Part shown: piece after piece, positions 1 to 7,466 of the stretch | Layout: each line of letters opens with the position of its first letter | Numbering within the stretch: position 1 is the first letter of the stretch | Translations under genes and position numbers: made by a program | Origin: Deltaproteobacteria bacterium | Lineage (GTDB): Bacteria > Desulfobacterota > Desulfarculia > Adiutricales > Adiutricaceae | Reading direction: 5' to 3' | DNA: 17,286 nt | NCBI GenBank assembly: GCA_031278795.1 | Contig: JAITJT010000224.1 | Coordinates: 1 to 17,286 of the forward strand | The notes under the pieces: generated by a model | What the model saw: the letters and a program-made list of their open reading frames with translations, nothing else | The model's database searches: none | Told to the model about the DNA's origin: nothing

Positions 1-2191
1 TAAGGGAACCTATGGGCTCACGGCCACACCGGTCACGAATTCACCCTTTGAAATATTCAATGTCCTTTCCTTGGTTTGCGACCTTAATGTATTCGCCCGT
101 ATGGGAGGTTGTACCATTGACGACATCATCAAGGTCTTTGGCAAGCTCTCGGTAGTGGCCAGGGTCAAGGTGAGCGGTGAGGCTGAGGAGGCGGAGGCGC
201 TTTTGGGCTTTGTGAACCTAGATGGGCTGAGGAATCTCTTTAACCGCTTCGTGCATTTCGCCGGGGAAAATTACCTGGAGGATAGCTTTCTCTGCCCCGA
301 TAAGAACGAGGTACATGAATACGTGGCCCTCGCCCCCGAGCAGGAAAAAATCTATCAGAAGCTGCGTAAAAAGGCCCTGGCCGTGGAGCGTGGGCAGGGA
401 AACCCGGATGCCTACAACAATATCCTCTCCATCATCCGTGACATGGACAGGCTGACCCTGGACATCGACACCTATGAGCACGTGTCTACTTATATATTTG
501 AGGGGCTTGATAAAAAGGCCCTAGAGTCCATGAAAGCTTATTTTGAGGGGAATGTCTCGGCCAGGAAGAAGAAGGACCAGGGATCCCCTGTGGAACACAA
601 GATTTTCAACATGGACAAGGGGAAAGTTTGCCTCATACTCCCTGAGCATCTGGACTACCTGCTGGACGACCTTCTGAGGGACCTTGATATCGACGAGTCA
701 ATGGTCACCCATCCCCTTAACCCCAAGTATGAGCGCCTGGTTGAGCTCATGGAGAAATACTACAACAAAGGCGGGAAGCAGCTCATCTTCACCGAGGAGA
801 AGTCCCACCACCGCAAGCTCCGCCGCATCATAGCCCATGAGCTCTCTATCCCCATCAACCGCATCGGCATAATAAACGCCGACGAGTCGGCCGGCTACCG
901 CCTGGAGAAGACCATCAAGGAGTACAACTTTGGGGACGTTGACGTGGTGATAGCCAACCGCAAGGCCGAGCTGGGGGTGAATCTCCAGATAAGGACCACG
1001 GCCATCCACCACCTGACCCTCCCCTGGACACCCGCGAGCATCCAGCAGAGGAACGGCCGGGGCATCCGCCAAGGGAACACTGAAGAAGAGGTCGTGGTGC
1101 ACTATTATTTTGGGGAGAAGACCCTAGACTTCTACCGCCACACCATACTGGACATGAAGGCGAACTGGATAAACGAGCTTCTGGAGGGCGACAAGCCCAC
1201 CATGCCCAACAGCGAAGCCCCGGATATCGAAGAGATTTTGGATATGCTCTCTGACAGCCCCGAGGAGGCCCAGAAGAGGCGCCTCGAGCGCCAAAAGAAG
1301 GCCGAGGAGTTTTATTTGGCCAAGCAGAGGGATGGTCTTTTTAATATGCTAAAGACCATGACGGAGGAACACGCCAAAACTCTGCGGCTAATCAAGCGCA
1401 AAAACCAAGAAAAGGCTGAAATCGAAAAAGAGTTTAGCGCAAAAATACGTATACGAGAGATTCAGGAGGAAGAAAAGAAAAAGGAGCTGCAAAAACACAG
1501 AGAGGCCGCCTCGGAGTACGGTTCAGCAAAAGAGATAGAGGCAGAGCTGGAAAAGCTGAGGGCCAATACCAAGGCTGAAGTGGATGAGTATACACAGATA
1601 ATTGACGAACTTTCCAAAAAACTATACTCAATGCCCGAATCCGACCCCACTTACCATGAGTTGAAGGCTCTATTTAACAGGACCAAATTGAAAAAACAGG
1701 CCGCGGAACTCGCCTTGGTCAAAACCGCGGCTCAGCTGCAAACAAAGAAGAAATATTTGGATTATAAATCAGGGACTGTAAATGATTTATGGAGGAATGA
1801 GTTTAACAAGCAGAAAAAAATCCGCTTTAACCGAATCGATGAGGAGTTAGATGAAGCCCAAGACAAAGATGCCAAGTATTTGGAACAGAGCCGTAGCTAT
1901 TTTAAGGAAATGCACAAGGCGAATAAGCTTCCCTTTGAGATATCAATCTTGGATTCCATAGGCAATTTCCTCGTGACCGATGACCATGAGATAGTCTGTG
2001 TAGGCGACAAGTACGTAAAACAAGAAGAAAACGACGCTGTTAGGGGGATAGAGGTGCTGGCGGTCAACCCCTTGGAAAAGACCCTCAAGGTGGCCATCTA
2101 CGATAGGAATAAAGGCAAACAAACCAAGAGCCTAGGCCTTAGCGCGCTTACTAGCATGGAAAAACTTCCCCTGGGAGACGCGCTAGCCTAA
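1..2191 (+). CDS. Large SNF2-type (superfamily 2) helicase, C-terminal part; 5' end outside window
   Basis: The reading frame is open from the left edge (first full codon at 2), so this is the C-terminal ~730 residues of a longer protein; the TTG at 71 is not the true start. Helicase motif III (LTATP) is at nt 17-31, followed by NSPFEIFNVL. The second RecA-like lobe carries a motif V region at nt 941-988 (IANRKAELGVNLQ) and the arginine-finger motif VI at nt 1043-1078 (QQRNGRGIRQGN). From about 1255 to 1890 the protein is a charged Lys/Glu-rich coiled coil, ending in a small C-terminal domain. These motifs match the helicase half of giant methylase-helicase proteins of phages and conjugative elements (DarB-like, COG4646-type). 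That is family knowledge: the methylase half, if present, is upstream and unseen. The gene converges on the galactitol operon. A role in anti-restriction, DNA modification or element transfer is inference only. Confidence 0.85.
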   Translation, partial: KGTYGLTATPVTNSPFEIFNVLSLVCDLNVFARMGGCTIDDIIKVFGKLSVVARVKVSGEAEEAEALLGFVNLDGLRNLFNRFVHFAGENYLEDSFLCPDKNEVHEYVALAPEQEKIYQKLRKKALAVERGQGNPDAYNNILSIIRDMDRLTLDIDTYEHVSTYIFEGLDKKALESMKAYFEGNVSARKKKDQGSPVEHKIFNMDKGKVCLILPEHLDYLLDDLLRDLDIDESMVTHPLNPKYERLVELMEKYYNKGGKQLIFTEEKSHHRKLRRIIAHELSIPINRIGIINADESAGYRLEKTIKEYNFGDVDVVIANRKAELGVNLQIRTTAIHHLTLPWTPASIQQRNGRGIRQGNTEEEVVVHYYFGEKTLDFYRHTILDMKANWINELLEGDKPTMPNSEAPDIEEILDMLSDSPEEAQKRRLERQKKAEEFYLAKQRDGLFNMLKTMTEEHAKTLRLIKRKNQEKAEIEKEFSAKIRIREIQEEEKKKELQKHREAASEYGSAKEIEAELEKLRANTKAEVDEYTQIIDELSKKLYSMPESDPTYHELKALFNRTKLKKQAAELALVKTAAQLQTKKKYLDYKSGTVNDLWRNEFNKQKKIRFNRIDEELDEAQDKDAKYLEQSRSYFKEMHKANKLPFEISILDSIGNFLVTDDHEIVCVGDKYVKQEENDAVRGIEVLAVNPLEKTLKVAIYDRNKGKQTKSLGLSALTSMEKLPLGDALA

Positions 2192-2265
2192 GAGCTTACT
2201 AAATATGCTCTATAGAGATGGTCGCTGTTTTTTGGCGGCTAAGCTTCTATGGTTTTTCGCAACTG

Positions 2266-2297
2266 TTTAAAAAATCCTTATAATCCAACTGGATTAT
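2266..2297 (-). terminator. Possible weak intrinsic terminator of the galactitol operon
   Basis: On the minus strand a 7-bp perfect stem (ATAATCC, loop AGTT, GGATTAT; plus positions 2280-2297) overlaps the TGA stop of the kinase gene. After a 5-base gap comes a run of six T. The stem is short and the T run is displaced, so this is weaker than a textbook terminator, but the position fits the end of the operon facing a convergent gene. Confidence 0.4.
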
Positions 2298-3226
2298 CAG
2301 ATTCTTTGCACAATGACTTTAGTAATAAGCTCTTTGAAGTCTTCCTCTTTGAAGCTCCCAGTTTCCAGCGACATGGCATTGGCCGTGGCCGCGGTGACGG
2401 CCAGGCGGATGCCCTCGGTGGTCTCCAGATGGCGAATATAAGCCACGGCGAATCCGGCCACCAGGCTGTCTCCGCAGCCCACGGTGTTCACCGCCTCAAT
2501 CTTGGGTGGAATGCCCACGAAAGTCCCCTCGTCGTTTACAACTAAAACCCCGTTCGCCCCCATGGACACAACCACTTGTTCAATTCCTCCGTTATGAAGT
2601 AGCCTCGCGCAGTTCAAGACGTCGTCTCTGGACTTTATATTGGCGCCGAATATATGGGTGAGCTCCTCCTGGTTGGGTTTAACAAGTGTTGGATTGGCCT
2701 TGATGCCCTCTTTGAGGGCGCTTCCGCTTGTGTCCAAGAGCACCTTCTTGGACTGAGACTTCACCAGTTTGATGATCCCTTGGTAATAGTCACTGGGGAC
2801 CCCCGGAGGGATGCTCCCGGAGATGGTCACCACTTGGCATTTTTTAAGGATTTGTTCCAGCTTCTTAGTAAACAAGTCCAAGGTGCTCTTGTCAATTGTA
2901 GAGCCTGATTCCAGAAATTCCGTGTTGCGGCCGCTACGCAGGTCTCTTACGTTTATGCAGCACCTGGTCTCCTCTGGGCTTTCCACAAAATCCACCTGGA
3001 TTTTGTCCATTTTAGCGAGTTCCTCAAAATACCTGCCAGTGTGTCCGCCAATAATCCCCGTGGCCACGACCGGTTCTCGCAAGAGAACGGCCACGCGTGA
3101 GACATTTAGACCTTTTCCGCCGGCGCTGTTCTTTCTGAACTTGACCCGCATTACCTTGCCAATCTCTATGTCGTCTACCACATAGAGCTTGTCTATCGAT
3201 GGGTTAAGCGTAATCGTGGCTATCAT
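2297..3226 (-). CDS. PfkB-family sugar-phosphate kinase, probable tagatose-6-phosphate kinase (LacC/FruK type)
   Basis: A 309-residue PfkB/ribokinase-fold kinase of the LacC/1-phosphofructokinase subfamily. It begins with the typical MIATITLNPSIDK. The first signature GGKGLN is at residues 36-41. The second is at 250-254 (GCGDS), where Asp253 is the expected catalytic base; Cys replaces the more common Ala or Ser in G-x-G-D-S. In this operon it would phosphorylate tagatose-6-phosphate to tagatose-1,6-bisphosphate, feeding the aldolase encoded upstream. Sequence alone cannot exclude fructose-1-phosphate or fructose-6-phosphate as substrate. It is the last gene of the operon, 88 bp after gatD, and a strong hairpin lies in that gap. 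The ATG is supported by the family N-terminus, but the nearest SD-like AAGGGA is about 14 nt upstream, longer than usual. Confidence 0.88.
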   Translation of the reverse strand: MIATITLNPSIDKLYVVDDIEIGKVMRVKFRKNSAGGKGLNVSRVAVLLREPVVATGIIGGHTGRYFEELAKMDKIQVDFVESPEETRCCINVRDLRSGRNTEFLESGSTIDKSTLDLFTKKLEQILKKCQVVTISGSIPPGVPSDYYQGIIKLVKSQSKKVLLDTSGSALKEGIKANPTLVKPNQEELTHIFGANIKSRDDVLNCARLLHNGGIEQVVVSMGANGVLVVNDEGTFVGIPPKIEAVNTVGCGDSLVAGFAVAYIRHLETTEGIRLAVTAATANAMSLETGSFKEEDFKELITKVIVQRI

Positions 3227-3246
3227 ATGGCACAGATGTATCCCTT

Positions 3247-3278
3247 GGATTCTGCGCCTTTACCAGGCGCAGATATCC
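3247..3278 (-). repeat. Intercistronic inverted repeat between gatD and the kinase gene
   Basis: The arms GGATTCTGCGCC (3247-3258) and GGCGCAGATATCC (3266-3278) pair over 12 bp with one bulged base around a 7-base loop. On the minus-strand mRNA the hairpin ends about 20 nt before the kinase start codon and is not followed by a T run. It is therefore more likely an RNA processing or stability element, or a modulator of translation initiation, than a terminator. Confidence 0.6.
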
Positions 3279-3314
3279 TGTTGTGTATAATATTCCCTCA
3301 AATTTCAACTAGCC

Positions 3315-4361
3315 TTAGGGGTTTACCAAAAGGACCTTCCCCTTTACCGCCCGGGGCTCTTTAAAGAGCTTGAAGGCCTGGGCGCCTTCCGACAGGTGGA
3401 AGCTTTTGAAGATGAGGGAATCGTCAATCACCAGCTTCCCAGATGCCAAATACTCATTGGTCATGGTCCACTCTTTTCCAGGGAAGGGGGCGCTGTAGGA
3501 CATCCAGGAACCCGTGAGCTTGAACTCCTTGCGGTTCATCTTCTCAAAGAGCCTCCAGGAGAAACTCAGATCCCTAGCCGAGGTCCCCACAAAGCAGACC
3601 GTGGCCTTGTTGGCGGCCAGCTCGAAGGCCAAAGACATGGTGCTGTTCTGGCCGGCTGTTTCAAATACGTAGCCGTAGCCATTCCCCTTGGTGTAATCCA
3701 GGGCCTCCTTTACAAACTCTGACTTTAAGGTGTTGATTAGCTTGTCAGCCCCAAGTTTCGCGGCGAGATCTAGCCTTTCCTCGGATATGTCAAAGACTGT
3801 CACCCTCTTGGCGCCTAAGAGCTTGGCCCACTGCAGGGTGAAATACCCAATGGTTCCAAAGCCCAGGACGGCCACGTCCTCGCCTCCCCGGAAGCGAGCC
3901 GTGTATATGCCGTGGAGGGCCACCGTCGAGGGTTCAAAGAGGGCCCCGTTCTCAAAGGAGATGCTCTCATCTAGGGCCACTACGTTACGGTGGGGGACCT
4001 TCACGTAATCCGCAAAGGAGCCGTTTATCCTGGAGCCTATGAAGGTGTAGTTCTTACATAGGGCGTAGTTCCCTTTTAGGCAGTCTTGGCAGCTCATGCA
4101 GGGAACCAAAGGGGCGGCCGTGGCCTTGTCACCCACCTTGAAGTTGTTGAGGCCCCCTTCAATCTTTTCTATTACCCCTGAAAACTCGTGGCCCAAGACT
4201 ATAGGATAGTAGTGCGCCGCGTTCCCGTTCACCCTGGGGACGTCGGATCCGCAGATGCCACTGGCCTTGACCCTTATCAAGACCTCGCCGTCTTTAAGCT
4301 CCGGGGTATCTATGTCTTCGTATCTGAGATTCTCCTCTCCGTGGAGTACCAATGCTTTCAT
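3315..4361 (-). CDS. gatD: Galactitol-1-phosphate 5-dehydrogenase (zinc-dependent MDR family)
   Basis: A 348-residue medium-chain zinc dehydrogenase that oxidises galactitol-1-phosphate to D-tagatose-6-phosphate with NAD+. Catalytic zinc ligands are visible as Cys37 (GICGSD) and His58-Glu59 (GHEFSG), with a further Glu in FEPSTVALHG. The structural zinc site is Cys88, Cys91, Cys94 and Cys102. A Rossmann glycine motif (LGFGTIG) follows in the second domain. Several stretches resemble E. coli GatD from memory: HYYPIVLGHEFSG, FIGSR with a following glycine-rich turn, and GSWMSYSAPFPGKEW. This makes the galactitol assignment stronger than for a generic sorbitol or threonine dehydrogenase. The ATG has GAGGAAAAA in front as ribosome binding site. 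The gene lies 33 bp after gatY in the same orientation. Confidence 0.92.
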   Translation of the reverse strand: MKALVLHGEENLRYEDIDTPELKDGEVLIRVKASGICGSDVPRVNGNAAHYYPIVLGHEFSGVIEKIEGGLNNFKVGDKATAAPLVPCMSCQDCLKGNYALCKNYTFIGSRINGSFADYVKVPHRNVVALDESISFENGALFEPSTVALHGIYTARFRGGEDVAVLGFGTIGYFTLQWAKLLGAKRVTVFDISEERLDLAAKLGADKLINTLKSEFVKEALDYTKGNGYGYVFETAGQNSTMSLAFELAANKATVCFVGTSARDLSFSWRLFEKMNRKEFKLTGSWMSYSAPFPGKEWTMTNEYLASGKLVIDDSLIFKSFHLSEGAQAFKLFKEPRAVKGKVLLVNP

Positions 4362-4394
4362 TTTTTCCTCGCTTCCAGTGTTTTACGCTTATCT

Positions 4395-5243
4395 TTATGC
4401 CTTGTTGTCGCAGCCGCAGACCAGGATGCGCTTTTTAACCAGCTCTTTGACCGCGTTTCTGGCGTATTCCCCATATTTTTTGGGGTCTATGGCCTTGGGG
4501 TTGTCCGCTAGATAGCTCTTCACCGCCTGGGTGTAGCAGATCCTTAGCTCGGTCGCGAAGTTCACCTTGGAGATGCCTCTTTTGATGCAGTCTTTCACGT
4601 CATCCTCGGGTAGCCCGGTTCCCCCGTGGAGCACCAGGGGTACTTCCAGCTTTTCTCTTAAGACGTTTATGAGCTCCTTGTTTAGGACAGGTGTCAATTT
4701 ATAGAGGCCGTGGGCCGTTCCCACGCCCACGGCCAGGGAGCTCACCATGGTTTTCGCCACAAACTGGAGGGCCTCTTCCGGATCGGTGTACCCGCAGTCA
4801 CTAGCCTCCATGTCGTCTTCCTTTCCACCAACCCGGCCAAGTTCCCCCTCCACCGGCACACCGTTAGGGAGGCACACATCCACCACGCTCCTGGTGATGG
4901 CGATGTTCTCATCCAAGGGGAGCTTGGAGCCGTCTATCATGATGGAGGTGTAGCCGTCGTGGAGGGCCTTTACGGCTGTCACAAAACTGTCTCCGTGGTC
5001 CAGGTGTATGGCCACGGGAACCTTGGTAGCGCCCGCCGCCGCCGCTATCATTGAGGAAAAGATCTTAAGAGATCCATATTTGATGGTTCCCGGCGTGGTC
5101 TGGACTATGACGGGGGCGTGCATCTCATCGGCCGCGCTTATTATGGCCTGGACAATCTCCATGTTTTCAGCGTTGAAGGCCCCGACCGCGTATCTGTTTT
5201 TCCTCGCGTCCTTCAAAAGCTCCTCGGTGGTTGTGATGGGCAT
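4395..5243 (-). CDS. gatY: Class II tagatose-1,6-bisphosphate / ketose-bisphosphate aldolase (GatY/KbaY type)
   Basis: A 282-residue zinc-dependent class II aldolase cleaving tagatose-1,6-bisphosphate to DHAP and glyceraldehyde-3-phosphate. The catalytic Asp82 and zinc ligand His83 lie in HLDHGD. The other zinc ligands are His178 (GTAHGLYK) and His206 (VLHGGTG). The phosphate-binding N-terminus (GAFNAEN, 21-27) and the EGELGRVGG segment (132-140) are typical of the GatY/KbaY/Fba family. Length matches E. coli GatY closely. No GatZ-type partner is encoded in the window, and the PfkB kinase here supplies the bisphosphate. Fructose-1,6-bisphosphate aldolase activity is possible, since the subfamilies are close. 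A good SD (AAGGAAGGA) precedes the ATG. The C-terminus (VCGCDNKA) carries two extra cysteines. An upstream gap of about 150 bp holds inverted repeats. Confidence 0.88.
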   Translation of the reverse strand: MPITTTEELLKDARKNRYAVGAFNAENMEIVQAIISAADEMHAPVIVQTTPGTIKYGSLKIFSSMIAAAAGATKVPVAIHLDHGDSFVTAVKALHDGYTSIMIDGSKLPLDENIAITRSVVDVCLPNGVPVEGELGRVGGKEDDMEASDCGYTDPEEALQFVAKTMVSSLAVGVGTAHGLYKLTPVLNKELINVLREKLEVPLVLHGGTGLPEDDVKDCIKRGISKVNFATELRICYTQAVKSYLADNPKAIDPKKYGEYARNAVKELVKKRILVCGCDNKA

Positions 5244-5270
5244 TGATTCCTTCCTTTTTGTCTATAATTG

Positions 5271-5290
5271 TCTCTCCATGGTTGGAGAGA
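5271..5290 (-). repeat. Perfect inverted repeat upstream of gatY
   Basis: TCTCTCCA and TGGAGAGA form a perfect 8-bp stem with a 4-base loop, 27 nt upstream of the gatY start. No T run follows on the minus strand. It may be an mRNA stability or processing stem separating the ptsI and gatY portions of the transcript, or a protein-binding site. Confidence 0.55.
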
Positions 5291-5305
5291 TTGATTTAAC
5301 TCTTG

Positions 5306-5320
5306 GCGTAATCCTTACGC
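5306..5320 (-). repeat. Short inverted repeat between ptsI and gatY
   Basis: GCGTAA and TTACGC form a perfect 6-bp stem with a 3-base loop, 15 bp from the larger inverted repeat. It lies in the longest gap inside the operon (5244-5394). The function is unknown and the short stem could be chance. Confidence 0.3.
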
Positions 5321-5394
5321 GTTAAGCGCAATAAGCTAGCTCATTAACTCCAAGCCTTGACTCACAGTGCTTATTTATATTGAGCTCTTAAGTA

Positions 5395-7089
5395 TTAGCT
5401 CTCTTTGAAGCGATCGAGGAGGTCTCTCACCTCTTTTCCGGTGGATAGGCCAACGGCGTGGTTGGCCATCACCCGGGCTTTGGAGTAATCAGTGTTTCTT
5501 ATGATGAAACGGGCCTCCGGGATTAAGGATCCGGACATGCTGAAGTCGTCTAAACCCAGACCGAGTAGAATGGGAATGGCGTTTTCGTTTCCAGCCATGG
5601 CGCCGCAGAGGTGAACCTTTATGTTGTTTCTGTGTCCCGCGTCTATGGTCATCTTGATGGCTCTTAAGACGGCCGGGTTAAATGGATCGTAGAGGGCCGC
5701 CACCTTGAGGTTACCCCTGTCCACCACCAGGACGTATTGGGTCAGATCGTTTGAGCCAATGCTAAAATAATCAGCCTCCTTGGCCAGCTCGTCCGCGATG
5801 AGCACCGCGGCCGGGGTTTCAATCATCACTCCCTTTTGAATCTCTGAGTCAAAGGCGATGTTATCCGCCTCCAGCTCCTTTTTGGCGGTCTCTAGGACCG
5901 CGTTGGCGGCTTTCAGCTCCTCTAAGGTGGTTATCATGGGATAGAGGATCCTAATCTTTCCAAAGGCCGAGGCCCTTAAGATGGCCCGCAGCTGGGTCTT
6001 GAAGAGATCCGGAAGCCCTAGGGAGAGCCTTATGCCCCGGAAACCCAGGAAGGGGTTTTCCTCCACCTGCAGCTGGAAATAGGGAAGGTCCTTGTCTCCA
6101 CCTATATCCATGGTTCTAACTATGAGGCCTCCGGTGGCTATCTGGACGCTGGCCTTGTAGGCGGCCACCTGCTCGTCCTCGGTGGGGAAGTTAGTTCCCT
6201 CCATGTAGAGAAACTCGCTCCGCATGAGTCCCACCTTGTTGATGCCGTACTGCTGGGAGTTCTGCACGTCTCTGATGGAGCCCACGTTAATGGAGAGCCC
6301 CACGGTGTGACCGTCCAAGGTGGTGGCCGGAAGGCCCTTCAAGGCTGAGAAGGCCAGCTTCCTCTCGTCATAGGCCAGCTTCCGGCTCTTGTACTCTTCT
6401 ATGGTGGGCCCGTCCGGGTCCAAGATGATAGTCCCGTCCACGGCGTCCAATATGAGAGAGCTCCCGTGGCTAACTATGTCGTCTATGCCCTCCACCCCGA
6501 CTATGGCCGGAATGTCTAAGTTCCTCGCCATGATGGCCACGTGGCTGGTCTCCCCGCCGCTTGCGGTAATCATTCCCAAGACGTGCTCTTTATTGAGGCT
6601 CGCGGTGTCCGAGGGCTTTAGATCGTGGGCAACCAGTATCACCTGGTCCGTTATGTCGTGGAAGTCCACGTTGTTTAGGCCCTTGAGGCACTTTATTATG
6701 CGGATGCATACGTCACAGACGTCATGGGCGCGCTCCATCAGGAATTTGTTCCCTGTGGTCTCAAAGAGGGAGACAATCTCAAAAGAGGTCTCCTCCACGC
6801 TGAGCTCGGCGTTTTTGCATTCCTTGGTAATCTTCTTCTCCACGGAGTCGTGGAGCACGGGGTCGTCCGCCACGTCCAGGTGCGCCATGAAAATCTCAGA
6901 AATCTTGGAAAGAGCGGCTATCTGCTCCTTGGCCTTGATGACAGCGTCTTTGAACCTTCCCAGCTCCTCTTGAACGGAGCTTTGGCTTATCGTCTTCGTG
7001 TCAGCCTTTATCTCGGCAGGCTTGTATAAAAATGCCCTGCCAATGACTATGCCCTTGGACGTCGTCTTTTTAATGCTCAACTTGTGCAT
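5395..7089 (-). CDS. ptsI: PTS Enzyme I (phosphoenolpyruvate-protein phosphotransferase)
   Basis: A 564-residue cytoplasmic enzyme that takes phosphate from PEP and passes it to HPr. The N-terminal HPr-binding helical region is followed by the swivelling phosphohistidine domain with the active-site His183 in SGGETSHVAIMAR (177-189). The PEP-binding TIM barrel follows, with VGLMRSEFLYME (286-297), the Mg-binding SIGSNDLTQY (443-452) and the catalytic Cys495 in HLCGAMAGN. Length and motif order match a complete canonical Enzyme I (E. coli about 575 residues), so it appears functional and not a fused FPr or Ntr-type paralogue. It lies 81 bp after ptsH, with a 10-bp-stem inverted repeat between them. 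AGAGGT precedes the ATG. Location inside a sugar-specific operon is unusual for ptsI. Confidence 0.95.
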   Translation of the reverse strand: MHKLSIKKTTSKGIVIGRAFLYKPAEIKADTKTISQSSVQEELGRFKDAVIKAKEQIAALSKISEIFMAHLDVADDPVLHDSVEKKITKECKNAELSVEETSFEIVSLFETTGNKFLMERAHDVCDVCIRIIKCLKGLNNVDFHDITDQVILVAHDLKPSDTASLNKEHVLGMITASGGETSHVAIMARNLDIPAIVGVEGIDDIVSHGSSLILDAVDGTIILDPDGPTIEEYKSRKLAYDERKLAFSALKGLPATTLDGHTVGLSINVGSIRDVQNSQQYGINKVGLMRSEFLYMEGTNFPTEDEQVAAYKASVQIATGGLIVRTMDIGGDKDLPYFQLQVEENPFLGFRGIRLSLGLPDLFKTQLRAILRASAFGKIRILYPMITTLEELKAANAVLETAKKELEADNIAFDSEIQKGVMIETPAAVLIADELAKEADYFSIGSNDLTQYVLVVDRGNLKVAALYDPFNPAVLRAIKMTIDAGHRNNIKVHLCGAMAGNENAIPILLGLGLDDFSMSGSLIPEARFIIRNTDYSKARVMANHAVGLSTGKEVRDLLDRFKES

Positions 7090-7115
7090 CGTCCTACCTC
7101 TTTCCTTAGAAATTG

Positions 7116-7157
7116 ACGGGAGTTACAAGAAAGGTTTTAATTTCCAATAACTCCCGT
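7116..7157 (-). repeat. Inverted repeat between ptsH and ptsI
   Basis: ACGGGAGTTA (7116-7125) and TAACTCCCGT (7148-7157) form a perfect 10-bp stem around a 22-base loop; part of the loop can pair weakly further. On the minus strand it ends about 27 nt before the ptsI ATG, with no T run after it. The placement suggests an RNA element setting relative ptsH and ptsI levels, or an operator. Confidence 0.6.
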
Positions 7158-7170
7158 TATATGAATATTG

Positions 7171-7464
7171 TTAACCTTCGATATCGGCGTCGGCTTCCGC
7201 CTCGGCCTTGGCCAAGCCCTCCAAAAACTCCACGATTGCCGGAAGCGCCACTTGTTCATCCTCACCGTCCACCTTGACGGTCACCATGGAGCCTGGTTTC
7301 ACGGATAGCAAAAGGAGCTTTATTATGCTGTCGCATTTGGTCTCGTTTTCGCCCGACTGGATGAATACTTCGCTTTTGAAACTCTTCACAAGCTTGATGA
7401 ACTTGTGAGCCGGCCTCGCGTGAAGGCCTGTGGGGTTGGTGATAAGTACTTCTTGTGTAATCAT
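7171..7464 (-). CDS. ptsH: PTS phosphocarrier protein HPr
   Basis: A small phosphocarrier between Enzyme I and GatA. The motif NPTGLHARPAHKF contains the phosphorylated His. A regulatory-type serine occurs in CDSIIKLLLLS. I chose the second of two close ATGs (7464): AGAGGG sits 6 nt before it but directly abuts the first ATG (7470), and this start gives His15 and Ser46, the canonical HPr numbering. With the first ATG the protein would be 99 residues and overlap the gatC stop as ATGA. The protein is about 10 residues longer than typical HPr because of an acidic Ala/Glu/Asp-rich tail. The Ser46-like residue is where HPr kinase acts in Firmicutes and some proteobacteria, but no hprK is in the window. 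Confidence 0.93.
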   Translation of the reverse strand: MITQEVLITNPTGLHARPAHKFIKLVKSFKSEVFIQSGENETKCDSIIKLLLLSVKPGSMVTVKVDGEDEQVALPAIVEFLEGLAKAEAEADADIEG

Positions 7465-7466
7465 GA

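Noticed and set aside
6389..6973. 194-codon open frame antisense to ptsI
   Set aside because: Shadow of the well-supported Enzyme I gene, with composition typical of reversed codons and no SD or family motif.
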